Source: Fistularia commersonii (Eukaryota > Chordata > Actinopteri > Syngnathiformes > Fistulariidae). From it: a stretch of DNA of 64,000 nt. The stretch is from NCBI GenBank assembly GCA_037954325.1, contig JBBMNZ010000001.1:3364232-3428231 (forward strand). The letters are read 5' to 3'. Position 1 is the first letter of the stretch; each line of letters begins with the position of its first letter. Under the pieces are notes generated by a model. The model saw nothing but the letters and a program-made list of their open reading frames with translations. It searched no databases and was not told where the DNA came from. Below, piece after piece: positions 49,220 through 53,400 of the stretch. Made by a program: the position numbers and the translations under genes.

Positions 49220-52200
49220 GTTTCAGGCGTTATTTGACAGGAGCTGAGAATAATTGATGATCAAATAGATTGATGCATGAATATCTCCGACACACTCACA
49301 CATGCACACACACACACACACACTCACGGACAATCACATAAACAAACATACACACACACAGAAACCAGCTTTATTTTGCATATACAAAGAATTAATGATG
49401 GTCAAATAGACGAATGGATAAATGTCCATCCCCACTCCCACACACACACACACACACACACATAATGGACTTGCAAAGCTAACACTAAGCGCGTGCGCAC
49501 TCCTCGTGCACAGTGACTTTAAACACCGATATAATCCCCTCCCTCTAGAGCCGGACTCGGGATTATAAATTATTATTTACACAAAGTGTTGCCAAATGCA
49601 AGTTTCTCCTGATAATCCCCCCCGCCGGCCCTTTTCACCTCCTTCTGCCCCCCAGGACCTGTACTATCAGTCCTACGCCCAGGTCGGGGTCCTGTTCGCC
49701 TCCATCGCCAACTTCAACGACTTCTACATCGAGCTGGACGGGAACAACATGGGGGTGGAGTGTCTGCGGCTGCTCAACGAGATCATCGCAGATTTCGACG
49801 AGGCGAGTCCGCCGTCGCCGCTGTCGACTTTTGGTGACCTCTTTCGGGTTTTTTTTCCACTCTGGAGCCGCGGATCTGTCGGTCGATCGGTCGTCGGTTT
49901 TTCTCGACTGTCTGTCTTTGAACGAAAACCTCGCTCGTGCAACCTCGTGTTAGTGCGAGAACGGCCCGACGCTCAAACTCCTGCTAAGCGACGAAAGAAA
50001 TGCCCGACGTGCGATTTCGACGCCGCTGCGTTTCATCTTGGATACTGCTAGCTTAGCAATTTCCCCGGTTGGAGCTATGACCAATCAGAGCAACAGAACC
50101 TATCGATTGGGGTTGAATTCAGGAGAATGTCCTGCGATTTTCCTCCAATTTCCAAGATAGAATCTAACCCGTTCCACCTGCTTCCTGTTTTTTTTTTTTT
50201 TTTTTTTCCCCAGCTGATGGACAAGGAATGCTACCGGGACATCGAGAAGATCAAGACTATCGGCAGCACCTACATGGCTGCCGTGGGGCTGGTGCCAACC
50301 ACCGGCTCCAAGGTACGCCGCCACCGGGCTATATTTAGCGCGTCTGACGTCACGCTAGCGCCTGTCAGAGTGGCCCAGAATGTGTATTAGAGAGTATTTT
50401 CAAGCAACCTTTAGGATTATCAAGAACGCAGTCACGTTTCTCCACGCAAATCCTTGGCGGCGGAGGCGGAGGAGGGGATTATTCTGGAAATCCCCGAACA
50501 AAAGAAGCCTCTCTGCAAAACTTTCTGCAAAAAAAAAAAAAAAAAAAAAAAGGAAGGAGTTCCAGGTCTGACTCTCCTCCTCCGTCTGTGGGGTTTTGAT
50601 CAATCGATTGGTCAATCGCCACCAGATCACCGGAGTCGATTGTATGACATAAGTACTTGATACATCAGAAAAACAACTTAATATTTAGTACAGAAACCTT
50701 TATTAGCAATACAGAGAACAGACATTTCCTGTAGTTCTTGACCAGGTTTGCACACACTGCAGCAGGGATTTTGGCCCACTCTTCCATACGGATTCGTCCA
50801 GAACCTTCAGATTTTGGGGCAGTCGCTGGACTTTCAGCTCCTTCCAAAGATTTTCCATTGGCTTCAGGTCTGGAGACCGGCTAGGCCACTCCAGGACCTT
50901 GAGATGCTTCTTACGGAGCCACTCCTTAGCTTCCCTGGTTGTGTGTTCGGGGTCGTTGTCATGCCGGAAGACCAAACCACGACCCATTTTCGAGGCTCTT
51001 ACCCAGGGAAGGAGGTTGTTAGCCAAGATCTTGCGAAACATGGCTCCATCCATCCTGTCCCCTTTGCAGAAAAGCATCTCCAAAGAATGATGTTTCCACC
51101 TCCATGCTTCAGATGGTTTTTTTGGGGTTGTGCTCGTCCTTCTTCTTCCTCCAAACACGGCGAGGGGCGTTTATCTCCATTTTCGTCTCATCGGACGACA
51201 TGACCTTCTCCCGTTCCTCCTCTGGATCACTCAGCATTATGTGCTTCTACTTGATTTCTTTGAGACTGTGGTCTCAGCTCTCTTCGGGTTGTTGACCAGG
51301 TCCAGTCGTGTAGTTCCGGGCTGATCCTTCACCTTCCTCATGATCCTTGATGCCCCGCGAGGTGAGATCTTGCACGGAGCTCCAGACCGAGGGAGATTGA
51401 CCGTTATCTTGAACTTCTTCCATTTTCTAATAATTGTGCCAACCGTTGTTGCCTTCTCACCGCGCTGCTTGCCTATTGTCCCGCAGCCCATCCCAGCCTT
51501 GTGCAGGTCCACAATTTTATCCCTGATGTCCGTTGCGGAGAGGTTAGAGTTTGACTGAGTGTGTGGACAGGTGTCTTTTATACAGTTCAAACTGATGCAG
51601 TTAATACAGGTAATGAGTGGAGAACACGAGGGCGTCTTAAAGAAGAACTAGTAGGTCTGTGAGAGGCGCAGTTCTTACCGGTTGGTAGGTGATCAAATAT
51701 TTGTCATGCAATAAAATGCAAATGAATTACTTTAAAATCATGCAAGTGTTTTTCTGGATTTTTGTTGAGTTGAAGTTCACAGACCTCTACATGCTTTGCA
51801 AGCTGAAAAATCAGCAGTGTATCAAATACTCGTTCTCCCCACTGTATGTGTGTGTGTGTGTGTGTGTGTGCACGACTTTTCAGGCAGAGTTCAAATATCA
51901 CACACACTTTCAATGTTTCCAAATAGCCCATTCATGTCGATTTGGCTTATTTAGTCATATTTTGAAAGGGAGGTAATATATCATTGACTGATATTGGTTT
52001 GAATATTTTTGTTGTGTAAGTGTTATGTCACTATTAGCGTGACATCAACAATGATGATATAGTAATAAGTATAAGAATAAGAAAACTTTATTTATCCCGA
52101 AGGAAATTGTTGTGCCAGAGTTTCAAGTAAAACATAACAATAATAAATAATAGTAGGAAATTGTATTAACAGTATATACCATAGTAAAGCAATTGAATAT

Positions 52201-53133
52201 TATTTCATAATAAAACAATAAAGCTAAAATCATTACGTTGAATGAATACGTTTCAGTAACTGGGAGAACCCCGGGGTCGCGAACCCATGCTAAGCTATGT
52301 TAACCCACACTAACACACACTAAGCCATGCTAACCCATGCTAACCCACACTAACCCACACTAAGCCATGCTTACCCCGCAAACCCATACTAACACACACT
52401 AAGCCACGCTAACCCACACACTAGCCCATGCTAACCCATGCTAATCCACACTAATCCACACTAAGCCATGCTAACCCATGCTAACCCACACTAACCCACA
52501 CTAAGCCATGCTTACCCCGCAAACCCATACTAACACACACTAAGCCACGCTAACCCACACTAACCCACGCTAACCCATGCTAACCCACGCTAACCCACAT
52601 TAAGCCATGCTCACCCCCGCTAACCCATACTAACACACTCACTAAGCCATGCTAACCCACACTAACCCATGATAACCCATGCTAACCCACACTAACCCAC
52701 ACTAAGCCATGCTAACCCATGCTAACCCATGCTATCGTGATTGACAGGCCAAGAAGTCCATCGCCTCGCATCTGTGCACCGTGTCAGACTTCGCCATCGA
52801 GATGTTCGACGTCCTGGACGCCATCAACTACCAGTCCTACAATGACTTTGTCCTCAGAGTAGGTGAGGCTTGTATAAACTTCTGACCTATTGCACTGGAC
52901 GCGGCGGACTCTCAATGCCGGTAAGTTTTGCAGGGAAATGCATCAGAGAAGCCGCCGCCTTCCCCCTCCCCCACGCAGGATGCTCGTCACCGCGAGACCT
53001 GTGGCGGTGGGCTCCATTGTGTTGGGTATCCTGTGGGGAGGCTGCGGCGTGAGCCCGTGTTTAATGGCGGCGCGGCCTGGCGTACACAATGCCATCCTGT
53101 CTGCACGCCGCAGGGCACGGAACGTGCGAAAGA

Positions 53134-53186
<53 letters not shown>

Positions 53187-53342
53187 AAAAGTAACGTTGC
53201 CTTTGTTTCTCAAGGGTTGCCCCCCCCCGATCCCACCGACACATTAATTGCACACCGATAACCTCCCTGGATTATTAAAGTTTTAAACTCATCTTTAAGT
53301 AAATCTAAATTTTCTATCCATGCAGGGATCGCAGATTCAAAA

Positions 53343-53400
<58 letters not shown>

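Noticed and set aside
51237..51590. An active transposase gene
   Set aside because: The start is deleted, the halves are out of frame and one terminal repeat is missing.
52287..52733. Interstitial telomere repeat
   Set aside because: The unit is CTAACCCAYR (10 bp), not CCCTAA; the similarity is partial and the higher-order period shows a local minisatellite.
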